Of a stretch of 64,000 nt of DNA, positions 30,456 to 38,649 are shown one piece after another (the first letter of the stretch is position 1; each line of letters starts with the position of its first letter). Made by a program: the position numbers and the translations under genes. The notes below the pieces were generated by a model. That model ran no database searches. It saw only the letters and a list, made by a program, of their open reading frames with translations, and was not told the DNA's origin. The DNA is from SZAS-79 sp964599095 (lineage in GTDB: Bacteria; Pseudomonadota; Gammaproteobacteria; Burkholderiales; SG8-39): positions 124,001 to 188,000 of the forward strand of contig CAZREB010000004.1 of NCBI GenBank assembly GCA_964599095.1, in the 5' to 3' direction.

Positions 30456-31619
30456 ATGGGACAGTTGCGTCTTGCATCGCTCGCAGTCACCGCCGTGTTT
30501 TCTGCCGCGTTCCTCGCGGCTCCGGCCGCCGCACAAACCATTACGCTGCCGAAGACCCTGACATTCACCGCCTACGACACCGGCTCGTCCGGGTTCAACA
30601 TCGCGGTGGCCGTCGGCAAGATGTACAAGGACAAGCACGGCACCGACGTGCGCGTGCTGCCCGCGGGCAACGACGTGGCGCGCCTCGCGCCGCTCAAGGG
30701 CGGGCGGGCGCAGGCTTCGTACATGGGCGTCGGCGTGTTCTTTGGCCAGGAGGGCATGTTCGAGTTCGGGACGCCCGAATGGGGCCCGCAGGCGCTTCGT
30801 TTGATCCTTGCTTCGACCGACTGCAACGCGGTCACGCTCGGCGTGGCCAGGGACACCGGCGTCAAGCAGATCAAGGATCTCAAGGGCAAGCGCATCGGCA
30901 TGGTGGTCGGCTCGCCGGCGCTGAACCAGAACGCGTTCGCGGTGCTCGCATTCGCCGGTCTCACCAAGGCCGACGTGAAGCTGGTCGAGTTCTCCAGCTA
31001 CGGCGCGATGTGGAAAGGCATCCTCAACAACGAGGCCGATGCCGCGATCGCCTCGACGATCTCCGCACAGCCCAAGGAAGTCGAGACCTCGCCGCGCGGG
31101 CTGGTCTTTCCGCCGGCCCCGGCCAAGGACGCTGCCGGCTGGGCGCGGGTGCGCAAGATCAGTCCGTACTACGGCCCGCACAAGGCGACCTGCGGCGCAG
31201 GCATCAGCGAGAAGAATCCGATCGAGTTGCCGAACTATCCGTACCCGATCTTCTCGGCCTACGCGAGCCAGTCCGCCGACCTGGTGTACGCAATGACGAA
31301 GTCGATGATCGTCAACTACGACGCGTACAAGGATGCCGCGCCGGGCGCCGCCGGCCTCGACCTGAAGCGCCAGCTCCTCGAGTGGGCGCTGCCTTACCAC
31401 GACGGTGCGGTGAAGGCCTTCAAGGAGGCGGGCGTATGGACCCCCGCGCACGAGGCACACCAGCAGGGGCTCGTCAAGCGCCAGGGGGTGCTTGCGGCCG
31501 CATGGGACAGCCTGGTCAAGGGCTCGCCCCCGCAGGACAAGGAGGCGTTCTACAAGGCGTGGCAGACCGTGCGAGCGTCTGCGTTGAGGAAGGCCGGGCT
31601 CGAAGTCATCTTCGAGTAG
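30456..31619 (+). CDS. TAXI-family TRAP transporter solute-binding protein
   Basis: A periplasmic binding protein of 387 residues from the TAXI subfamily of TRAP transporters. The signal peptide ends at AAPAAAQT. The core TAYDTGSSGFNIAVAVGKMY, VRVLPAGNDVARLAPLKGG and LKGKRIGMVVGSPALN fits the family. AGGAGGAGG precedes the ATG. The permease gene starts 4 nt after its stop, so both form one transporter, driven by a sodium or proton gradient. The substrate is probably an organic anion. Confidence 0.9.
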   Translation: MGQLRLASLAVTAVFSAAFLAAPAAAQTITLPKTLTFTAYDTGSSGFNIAVAVGKMYKDKHGTDVRVLPAGNDVARLAPLKGGRAQASYMGVGVFFGQEGMFEFGTPEWGPQALRLILASTDCNAVTLGVARDTGVKQIKDLKGKRIGMVVGSPALNQNAFAVLAFAGLTKADVKLVEFSSYGAMWKGILNNEADAAIASTISAQPKEVETSPRGLVFPPAPAKDAAGWARVRKISPYYGPHKATCGAGISEKNPIELPNYPYPIFSAYASQSADLVYAMTKSMIVNYDAYKDAAPGAAGLDLKRQLLEWALPYHDGAVKAFKEAGVWTPAHEAHQQGLVKRQGVLAAAWDSLVKGSPPQDKEAFYKAWQTVRASALRKAGLEVIFE

Positions 31620-31623
31620 CGCG

Positions 31624-33642
31624 GTGACGACCGACGCGCGGGCCGCGGCAGAGCCCGGGACCCTGCAGTTCGAGTCGGGCCCGGTCGAAGCCGAGGTCAT
31701 CCGGGTCCGCTCGCTGCGCGGCGCCTGGCGGTGGATGCTGATCGCCGCCAGCGCGCTGACGATCTTCCTGTGCGTAAACCAGCAGTTCGTGCTGCGGTTC
31801 TTCGTCGGCTTCACGCCGCTGAACACCGAGTACTACTACGCACTGATCCTGGTGATGCTGCCTTTCGTGTTCCTGATCTTTCCGGGCACCGAGGGTTCGC
31901 GCCTGGACAGGGTCGAATGGTTCGATGCGGCGCTGTTCGCGCTCACGCTGGCCGTTTCGCTCGTGTTCCTTCTCAACATCCGCAAGTCCGCCGAACTCGG
32001 GTGGGAATTCAACGGCGCGCCTCCGACCCTGGTGTGGGCCGGCTATCTGATGTGGGCGCTCCTGATGGAAGCCCTGCGGCGCACCGGCGGCTGGGGGCTG
32101 GTGCTCTCGGTGCTGCCTTTCACCTTCTACCCGATGTTCGCCGACTCCGACTGGCTGGGGCCGCTCAAGGGCACGCAATCGACGCCGGCGCAGACCAGCG
32201 CCTACCACATGATGTCCTCCGAAAGCCTGCTCGGCATCCCGATCCAGGCCTTTGCGGAGACGGTGATCGGCTTCCTTGTCTTCGGCACCGCGCTAATGAT
32301 GACCGGCGCCGGCAAGTTCTTCATCAACGTTTCGTTCGCGCTGTGCGGGACGTTCCGCGGCGGCGCGGCCAAGGTCTGCATCTTCGCGAGCGCGCTGCTC
32401 GGCATGATGTCGGGCAGCATCATCAGCAACGTGCTGAGCGCCGGTTCGATGACCATCCCGGTCATGAAGCGCACCGGCTTTACCGCGGTCTACGCGGGCG
32501 CGATCGAGGCGTGCGCGTCCACCGGCGCGGTGCTCGCGCCGCCCGTGATGGGCGCCACCGCGTTCGTGATGGCCCAGTTCCTCGGTACGAGCTATGCACA
32601 GGTCGCGCTGGCCGCGACGATCCCGGCGCTGCTGTATTACTTCGGCCTGTTCCTGCAGGTCGACGCGTATGCGGCGCGCCATGGCCTGCAAGGGCTGCCG
32701 CGTTCCGAGTTGCCGAAGCTGTGGACCACGATCAAGGAAGGCTGGTACTACGGTTTCGTCGTCGTGCTGCTGATCTTCATGCTGCTCATAATGAAGCGCG
32801 AGAGCCACGCGCCGTTCTACGCCACTGTGCTGCTGCTGGTGCTGAACCAGGTATTCAACAAGGAGCGCTGGACGCTCGACACGCTGTGGAAGTTCCTCGA
32901 ACTGAACGGCAAGACCTTTGCCGAGCTGATCGGCATCCTCGCCGGCTGCGGCCTGCTGATCGGCGCCTTCTCGGTGACCGGCGTGATCTCCAGCCTCGCC
33001 AACGACCTGCTCGCGATTGCCGGCAACAACGTGCTGCTGCTCCTCGTGATGGCTGCGCTTACCAGCCTGGTGCTCGGCCTGGGCCTGACCACGACCGCGT
33101 GCTACATCTTCCTCGCGATCCTGGTCGGCCCGGCGCTCGAGAAGGCCGGCCTCAACAAGATGGCGATCCACATGTTCGTGTTCTATTGGGGCATGCTGTC
33201 GTCGATCACGCCGCCGGTGGCGATCGCCTCGTTCGCGGCCGCCGGGATCGCCGGCGCGCCGCCGATGCAGACCGGCTGGGCGTCGATGCGGGTGGGGAGC
33301 ATCATCTATTTCATCCCATTCTTCTTCGTGCTGAACCCGGCGTTCGTGCTGCAGGGGCCGTGGACCGAATCGCTCTACCTCACGCTGTGCGCCGGGCTGG
33401 GGTCGATCTTCATCTGCGGGGGACTGCAGGGCTACCAGCTCCTGGTCGGCGACCTGAATCGCACCGGGAAGCTGGAGTGGCCGTTGCGGCTGCTGCTGAT
33501 CCTCGGAGGGTTCGTGCTGGCGGCGCCGGGCGGCGGGATCATGCCGCTGTCGCACCAGCAAATGGCGTGGGTCGCGGCCGTGCTGCTGGTGCCGACGCTC
33601 GCGGTGGCGTTCTGGCTTTCGAGGAGATCGCGTGGAAACTGA
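31624..33642 (+). CDS. TRAP transporter fused permease (4TM/12TM)
   Basis: An inner-membrane TRAP permease of 672 residues with the small and large subunits fused, as usual for TAXI systems. Many hydrophobic segments are visible. The conserved DctM-type region includes GAGKFFINVSFALCGTFRGG, SGSIISNVLSAGSMTIPVMK and TGAVLAPPVMGATAFVMAQF. The start is GTG at 31624, 4 nt after the binding-protein gene. Its 3' end overlaps the following Bug gene by 11 nt. Confidence 0.93.
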   Translation: MTTDARAAAEPGTLQFESGPVEAEVIRVRSLRGAWRWMLIAASALTIFLCVNQQFVLRFFVGFTPLNTEYYYALILVMLPFVFLIFPGTEGSRLDRVEWFDAALFALTLAVSLVFLLNIRKSAELGWEFNGAPPTLVWAGYLMWALLMEALRRTGGWGLVLSVLPFTFYPMFADSDWLGPLKGTQSTPAQTSAYHMMSSESLLGIPIQAFAETVIGFLVFGTALMMTGAGKFFINVSFALCGTFRGGAAKVCIFASALLGMMSGSIISNVLSAGSMTIPVMKRTGFTAVYAGAIEACASTGAVLAPPVMGATAFVMAQFLGTSYAQVALAATIPALLYYFGLFLQVDAYAARHGLQGLPRSELPKLWTTIKEGWYYGFVVVLLIFMLLIMKRESHAPFYATVLLLVLNQVFNKERWTLDTLWKFLELNGKTFAELIGILAGCGLLIGAFSVTGVISSLANDLLAIAGNNVLLLLVMAALTSLVLGLGLTTTACYIFLAILVGPALEKAGLNKMAIHMFVFYWGMLSSITPPVAIASFAAAGIAGAPPMQTGWASMRVGSIIYFIPFFFVLNPAFVLQGPWTESLYLTLCAGLGSIFICGGLQGYQLLVGDLNRTGKLEWPLRLLLILGGFVLAAPGGGIMPLSHQQMAWVAAVLLVPTLAVAFWLSRRSRGN

Positions 33643-34606
33643 ACCCTTGCGACGCCGCCATTCCGGCCGAGCCCTGGCGCTTGCCCTGTTCCTCCCGTTC
33701 CTTGCCTACGGGCAGGCGTTTCCGAGCAAACACATCACTCTCTACATCGGCTACGCGGCGGGCGCGAGCACCGATCTGAGTTCGCGGGCACTGGGAGAGG
33801 GTCTCTCGAAGCAGCTCGGTGTCCCGGTCGCGGCGGAGAACAAGCCCGGTGCGGCCGCCGGGGTCGCTGCAGGCATGGTGGCGCGGGCCGCCCCCGATGG
33901 ATACACGCTGGGGGTTGTCTCCACCGGCGTGATCGCGGTGCGGCCGCATGTCACCAAGCCGCCTTACGACCCGCTGAACGATTTCACGCTGCTCGCGCAG
34001 TACGCCCGCTACATCGGCGCCCTCACGGTGCTGGCCGATTCGCCTTACAAGACCGTCGACGATTTCGTCGCCTACGCGAAGACGCACCCGGGGATGTCGT
34101 ACAGCTCGCCCGGCCAGCATACCCAGCAGCAGCTCGGCGTCGAGGTGTTCCGGCAATGCAAGGGACTCGAGTTCAGGCACATCCCTTCCAAGGGCGGCTC
34201 CGAAGCCAATGCGCTGCTGATCGGCAAGCACGTGGATTTCACCGCCGGCGCCGGCCAGCACATCCAGTTCGTCAGGCAGGGGCGTTTCAGGATGCTTGCG
34301 CTCTTCAACGCCGAGCAGCGCGATCCCGCCAACCCCGACGTGCCGACCATGAAGGAAATCGGTTGCCAGGATGCACCTGCGCTCGGTTATCTTGTCATCG
34401 CACCGAAGGGTTTACCTCCGGCGGTTTCGGCGAAGCTGGGCGAAGCAGTACGCAAAGTGGTCCAGGGCGCGGAATTCCAGAAGACCCTCGCGAACCTCGA
34501 AATCCCCTATGATTACAAGGATCGCCAACAGCTCGAGAAGGAGATCGCGGAGCATTCCCGGTTCTACAAGGGTCTTCTCGAGAACCTCGGAGCAATACCG
34601 GAGTAA
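33632..34606 (+). CDS. Bug/TctC family periplasmic binding protein
   Basis: A 324-residue Bug protein with a signal sequence (ALALALFLPFLAYGQAFPS). It begins at GTG 33632 with GAGGAG upstream and overlaps the TRAP permease by 11 nt. Motifs include ITLYIGYAAGASTDLSSRAL, AAENKPGAAAGVAAGMVA and APDGYTLGVVS. It is followed after 3 nt by a TauD-like dioxygenase gene. It probably binds a carboxylate for an uptake system encoded elsewhere, or acts as a periplasmic sensor. Confidence 0.9.
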   Translation: METEPLRRRHSGRALALALFLPFLAYGQAFPSKHITLYIGYAAGASTDLSSRALGEGLSKQLGVPVAAENKPGAAAGVAAGMVARAAPDGYTLGVVSTGVIAVRPHVTKPPYDPLNDFTLLAQYARYIGALTVLADSPYKTVDDFVAYAKTHPGMSYSSPGQHTQQQLGVEVFRQCKGLEFRHIPSKGGSEANALLIGKHVDFTAGAGQHIQFVRQGRFRMLALFNAEQRDPANPDVPTMKEIGCQDAPALGYLVIAPKGLPPAVSAKLGEAVRKVVQGAEFQKTLANLEIPYDYKDRQQLEKEIAEHSRFYKGLLENLGAIPE

Positions 34607-34609
34607 CGC

Positions 34610-35494
34610 TTGGCAGTGCCAGAAGTCATCCCCAGCGGCGAAGCGCTCGGGGCCACCGTCAAGGGCCTCGATCTCGCCCGCCCCCTGACAGAAGCGGAAG
34701 TCGACGCCATATTGCGCGCGCTCGGCGCTTACAGCGTGCTGCGCTTCCCCGGCCAGTCGCTGACCACGGCGGACCTGCGCAATTTCAGCGCCCGGTTCGG
34801 AGATCTCGAAATCAACGTCGCCAATGCATACCAGGAACCCGGCATGCCGGAGGTGATGATCCTGTCCAACATCCTGAAGGACGGAAAACCGACCGGCCTC
34901 GCGGATGCAGGGCAGGGGTGGCATACCGACATGTCGTACAGCAAAACGATCGCTTTCGCGAACGTGCTCTACGGCATCGAGATCCCGCAGCGCGACGGCA
35001 AGCCGCTGGGCGCGACCGAGTTCAGCAGCATGGCGGCGGCCTACGACGGATTGCCCGGAGAACTCAAGGCGAGGCTCGAGGGCATGACGGTGCTGCACGA
35101 CTTCAACAAGTTCTGGGAGATGATGCGGCGAGAGAAAGGCAGCACCCGGCCGCCGCTCACCGAGGCGCAACGCAAGACGAAGCCGCCGGTCTCGCACCCG
35201 ATCTTCCTCATCCATCCGCTCAACGGCCGCAAGGTGCTGTATGCAAACCCCGGCTATTCGATGCGCATCAACGAGTTGCCGGAAGACGAGAGCGACGAGA
35301 TCCTCGCATTCCTGTTCGAGCACCAGGTGAAGCCCGAGTACCGCTACCGCTTTACCTGGACCAAGGGGGACGTGCTGATGTGGGAAAACTTCGGCACGAT
35401 CCACAATGCGGTGGCCGACTACGGCCCGCACGAACACCGTTTCATCAAGCGCTGCCAGGTGGCGGCGACTCGATATTTCCCGGAGACAGCATGA
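34610..35494 (+). CDS. TauD/TfdA-type 2-oxoglutarate dioxygenase
   Basis: A non-haem Fe(II)/2-oxoglutarate dioxygenase of 294 residues in the TauD/TfdA family, which hydroxylates small acids such as taurine or phenoxyacetates. The iron facial triad is visible: HTD in GQGWHTDMSYSK and a distal His in FGTIHNAVADYG, with the 2OG-binding Arg in HRFIKRCQVAA. The start is TTG, 3 nt after the upstream Bug gene. The stop overlaps the next Bug gene (ATGA). The substrate is probably the ligand of one of the flanking binding proteins. Confidence 0.87.
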   Translation: MAVPEVIPSGEALGATVKGLDLARPLTEAEVDAILRALGAYSVLRFPGQSLTTADLRNFSARFGDLEINVANAYQEPGMPEVMILSNILKDGKPTGLADAGQGWHTDMSYSKTIAFANVLYGIEIPQRDGKPLGATEFSSMAAAYDGLPGELKARLEGMTVLHDFNKFWEMMRREKGSTRPPLTEAQRKTKPPVSHPIFLIHPLNGRKVLYANPGYSMRINELPEDESDEILAFLFEHQVKPEYRYRFTWTKGDVLMWENFGTIHNAVADYGPHEHRFIKRCQVAATRYFPETA

Positions 35495-36456
35495 AAAGAA
35501 TTTCGCTCGGCGTCCTGGCCTTTGCGCTGTGGACAGCCGTCGCACACGCGCAGGATTACCCCACCAAACCGGCCAAGATCGTCGTGGGCTTCGGCGCAGG
35601 CGGTCCCACCGACGTGATCGCGCGGATCGTCGCGCAGGACCTCACGGCTTCGCTCGGCCAGTCGTTCATCGTCGAGAACCGCGCCGGGGCGAATGCGATC
35701 ATCGCAACCGAATACGTGGCGCATTCGGCGCCGGACGGCTACACGCTGCTCTTTTCCTCGTTGTCCCTTTTGGTCAACTCGATCCTGCTCGAGAACAAGG
35801 TCAAGTACGACCCGTTCAAGGACTTCGCGCCGATCAGCAACGCCGCGTCCCTGCCGATGGTGGTGGTGACCAGCCCTGAAACCAAGCTCAACTCGATGGC
35901 CGACCTGGTCGCGCTCGCCAAGGCGAAGTCGGGCGAGGTCAGCTACGGGACTTCGGGCCATGCGGGCTCGTCGCACCTTGCCGGCGCGATGCTGGAAAAC
36001 TTTACCGGCACCAGGATGATCAACGTGCCGTTCAAGGGCAATGCACCGGCGCTGGCCGAGGTGATGGCCGGCCGCGTCACGTTCATGTTCTATCCGATCA
36101 TCGGCATCGCCGACCTGGTGGGCACCAAGAAGCTCAAGGTGATCGCGGTAGGCACGCCGGCGCGGCACCCGGACTTCCCCGGCGTCCCGACGCTGAACGA
36201 GCAGGGATTCACTGGCTTCGAGGCGACCGCGCCCTGGGTAGGCATGCTCGCGCCGGCCGGCACGCCGCCGGCCACCGTCAACAAGCTGAGCGCCGAGATG
36301 CGCAAGTCGCTCGCCAAGCCCGAGACGCAGCAGCGCATGAAGCAGCTCGGCGCGGTCACGATCGCCGACAGCCCTTCGGAGTACGCCGCCTTCCTGCGCA
36401 AGGACCACGAGCGCTGGGCCAACGTGATCAAGGTTTCCGGCGTGAAGCCCCAGTGA
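35491..36456 (+). CDS. Bug/TctC family periplasmic binding protein
   Basis: A 321-residue orphan solute-binding protein with signal peptide (LAFALWTAVAHAQDYP) and motifs KIVVGFGAGGPTDVIARIVA, IVENRAGANAIIATEY and VPFKGNAPALAEVMAGRVTF. The ATG overlaps the dioxygenase stop by 4 nt, so the two are coupled. It is distinct from the binding protein encoded upstream of the dioxygenase, which gives two different Bug proteins around one oxygenase. Confidence 0.9.
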   Translation: MKRISLGVLAFALWTAVAHAQDYPTKPAKIVVGFGAGGPTDVIARIVAQDLTASLGQSFIVENRAGANAIIATEYVAHSAPDGYTLLFSSLSLLVNSILLENKVKYDPFKDFAPISNAASLPMVVVTSPETKLNSMADLVALAKAKSGEVSYGTSGHAGSSHLAGAMLENFTGTRMINVPFKGNAPALAEVMAGRVTFMFYPIIGIADLVGTKKLKVIAVGTPARHPDFPGVPTLNEQGFTGFEATAPWVGMLAPAGTPPATVNKLSAEMRKSLAKPETQQRMKQLGAVTIADSPSEYAAFLRKDHERWANVIKVSGVKPQ

Positions 36457-36466
36457 GGACTGCCGG

Positions 36467-37228
36467 ATGAAGCTCGGGCGGATCGAACTCGAGGGCCACG
36501 CAATCGACGTGCGCCTCGAGGGCAACGAAGTCGTCGCCCACGGCGGGAGGCGCTTCCCGCTGGCCGGCGCCAAGCTGTTGCCGCCGGTGATTCCGTCGAA
36601 CTTCTACGCGGCGGGACTCAATTTCCGCGCGCACATCGAGTGGGCGAACAGCACGCTCGGAACGAGCTACAAGGTCCCGGCGCAGGCCGATATCGGGTAC
36701 CGCTCGAACAATGCGCTGGTCGGCAGCGGTGCCGAGATCGTGATTCCCGCGGATTCGACCGGGCCGGTGGAGTTCGAAGGCGAACTGGTCGCGGTCATCG
36801 GCAAGCGCGCCCGCAACCTCTCCGAGGAGCATGCGCTCAACTGCGTTGCCGGCTACACGCTGGGCAACGACGTGAGCGAGCGGACCTGGCAAAGGTGCGA
36901 CCGCACGCTCTGGCGTGCAAAGAACTCCGACACCTTCAAGCCTATGGGCCCGTGGATCGTCGACGGCATCGACCCGATGGACCAGGTGATCGAGGTGCGC
37001 ATCAACGGCAGGACGGTGTCGAGCTACAGCACCAGCGGGATGATCTTCGGGGTCGCGCACTTCCTCGCGCGCATGTCGCGCTACGTGACCCTGCACCCGG
37101 GCGACGTCGTCTGGTTCGGGTGCGACGGGCCGACCGTGCCGGCGCTGCGGCCCGGCGACCTGGTCGAAGTCGCGAACGACGCGATCGGGGTGCTTGCGAA
37201 CAGGGTCGTGTGCGAAAAGTCTCGCTGA
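36467..37228 (+). CDS. Fumarylacetoacetate hydrolase family protein
   Basis: A 253-residue FAH-fold enzyme. The family includes hydrolases, decarboxylases and hydratases of 2-oxo acids. Visible features are the IPSNFYAAGLNFRAHIEW start of the catalytic domain, the metal-binding EFEGELVAVIGK with acidic ligands, and WIVDGIDPMD. GAGGA precedes the ATG, 10 nt after the Bug gene. In this operon it could process the product of the TauD-like enzyme. The exact reaction cannot be deduced. Confidence 0.87.
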   Translation: MKLGRIELEGHAIDVRLEGNEVVAHGGRRFPLAGAKLLPPVIPSNFYAAGLNFRAHIEWANSTLGTSYKVPAQADIGYRSNNALVGSGAEIVIPADSTGPVEFEGELVAVIGKRARNLSEEHALNCVAGYTLGNDVSERTWQRCDRTLWRAKNSDTFKPMGPWIVDGIDPMDQVIEVRINGRTVSSYSTSGMIFGVAHFLARMSRYVTLHPGDVVWFGCDGPTVPALRPGDLVEVANDAIGVLANRVVCEKSR

Positions 37229-37318
37229 GCCCGACGTTTTGCCGGGCCGGGGCTTGTCGCCATCGGCGACCGGGGGCATCATTTTCGCGGGATCGTATTT
37301 CGGGAAGAGGCCTTCACA

Positions 37319-37903
37319 ATGGTCCACGCCTGTCCTTTGCTTGCCGCGGTGGTCGCGCTGGTGCTGCCGCTGTCTCTGATTGCCACTGACGCACGGGCCA
37401 AGGGCATCGGGGGCGCCGTTTCTTCGGTATCCAAGACCGCTACCTCGAAGTCGGCCTCGTCCGCGGCATCCAAGGCCGCTGGCAAGACAAAGTCGTCGCC
37501 GAGGCCGGAAATCAACATCGACCTGTCCACGCGCGGCGGGCAGCCTGCGCCCGCGCAAGGCGGCGGCGCGGCGCTCAGCGCTCCGGGGGGCGCGCCCGGG
37601 GCGGCGGCGGCCGGCAAACCCGGCACCGCCGGAGGACCCAAGGACAGTCCCGAAGAAGCGCGCAAGCGGATCGACCAGCGCGAGGCGCAGATGAAGGCCG
37701 AGAAGGATGAAAAGGCCCGCCAGCGCGCTGAGGACGAGCGGCTGGCCGCGCTCGCGGCAAAGGAGCGCGAGCGGCGGGCGGCCGAGGCCGAGCAGGAGCG
37801 GCTCGCCAGGCAGCGGCGCGCCCAGCAAGCGCTCGGCGGCGCCGGCGGCTGCGTGATCAAGCCGGTGATGACCGACACCGAGATCGCTGCCTGCCGGCGG
37901 TAG
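37319..37903 (+). CDS. Exported Ala/Lys-rich hypothetical protein
   Basis: A 194-residue protein with a signal peptide (PLLAAVVALVLPLSLIATDA). A low-complexity Ser/Ala/Lys region, a Gly/Pro/Ala linker and a highly charged helix or coiled coil (about 120-175, EERRA-type repeats) follow. It ends in a small Cys-containing tail (GGCVIKPVMTDTEIAACRR) that could form a disulfide. The composition suggests a periplasmic spacer protein. I do not recognise the family. Confidence 0.6.
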   Translation: MVHACPLLAAVVALVLPLSLIATDARAKGIGGAVSSVSKTATSKSASSAASKAAGKTKSSPRPEINIDLSTRGGQPAPAQGGGAALSAPGGAPGAAAAGKPGTAGGPKDSPEEARKRIDQREAQMKAEKDEKARQRAEDERLAALAAKERERRAAEAEQERLARQRRAQQALGGAGGCVIKPVMTDTEIAACRR

Positions 37904-37938
37904 GACCCGCCGGCTGACGGCCCGGGCTGCCGGCGCGA

Positions 37939-37967
37939 TTGCCGGCAGCGTCGCATCGCCCTAGAAT
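37939..37967 (+). promoter_or_regulatory. Sigma-70 promoter for the TetR/TPR-oxygenase operon
   Basis: TTGCCG (37939-37944), a 17-nt spacer, and TAGAAT (37962-37967). The -10 ends 7 nt before the ATG of the TetR gene at 37975, so the message would be leaderless or nearly so; no Shine-Dalgarno is present. Confidence 0.55.
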
Positions 37968-37984
37968 TCGAACAATGGTTCAAA
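37967..37984. promoter_or_regulatory. Candidate TetR operator over the start codon
   Basis: TTCGAAC-AATG-GTTCAAA is an inverted repeat with 7-bp arms and one mismatch. It overlaps the -10 end, the expected transcription start and the ATG of the TetR gene. Its position fits autorepression. Confidence 0.45.
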
Positions 37985-38649
37985 TCCTGAATCTTGGTTC
38001 GGATTCCGCCCGGCGATCGCCCGAAGGCGGCTCGGAGAGGGTGCGCCGGAAGAGCGAGGCGAGGCGCCTGGAAATCCTGCGCGCCGCCGCCCGCGTATTC
38101 CGCCGGCGCGGCGTCGCGGCCGCCGGGATGCGCGAAATCGCCGAAGAGGCCGATCTCTCGCCGGGCAACCTCTACTACTACTTCAGGGGCAAGGACGAGC
38201 TGCTGTATTTCTGCCAGCACCGCACGCTCGAACAGATGCATGCGGCCGTCGAGGCGGCTCGCGCCACTACGGCGCCGGTGGCCGAGCAGCTTCGTGCCGT
38301 GCTGTCGGCGCATTTGCATTGCACGCTGGACGAGCTCGAGGGCGCGACCGCGCATCTCGAGGTCGAGGCGCTGCCGGAAAAGCTGCGCAAGCAAATCGTG
38401 GACAGGCGGGACGCCTACGAAAGGTCGGTGCGCGCGCTGGTGGTCAAAGGGGTCCGGCGCGGCGAGTTCGCGCCTTGCGACGCGGCATTGGTTACGCGCG
38501 CCATGCTCGGCGCGGTGAATTGGACTGCGCGCTGGTATCGGCCGGACGGGGTGCAAACCGTGGCGGAAATCGCCCGGGCGTTGCCGGAGTATCTCGTGCG
38601 CGGACTCGCGGTGACGACCGCCGGCCCGCGCAAGGCAAAGCCATGCTGA
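37975..38649 (+). CDS. TetR/AcrR family regulator
   Basis: A TetR-type repressor of 224 residues. The HTH is at about residues 28-75 (ILRAAARVFRRRGVAAAGMR, LSPGNLYYYFRGKDELLYFC), and the ligand domain resembles the KstR2/fatty-acid-regulator type. The first ATG at 37975 has no Shine-Dalgarno but sits 7 nt after a good -10, so leaderless translation is likely. Its 3' end overlaps the following TPR-oxygenase gene by 7 nt, which ties the two functionally. The effector is unknown. Confidence 0.88.
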   Translation: MVQILNLGSDSARRSPEGGSERVRRKSEARRLEILRAAARVFRRRGVAAAGMREIAEEADLSPGNLYYYFRGKDELLYFCQHRTLEQMHAAVEAARATTAPVAEQLRAVLSAHLHCTLDELEGATAHLEVEALPEKLRKQIVDRRDAYERSVRALVVKGVRRGEFAPCDAALVTRAMLGAVNWTARWYRPDGVQTVAEIARALPEYLVRGLAVTTAGPRKAKPC

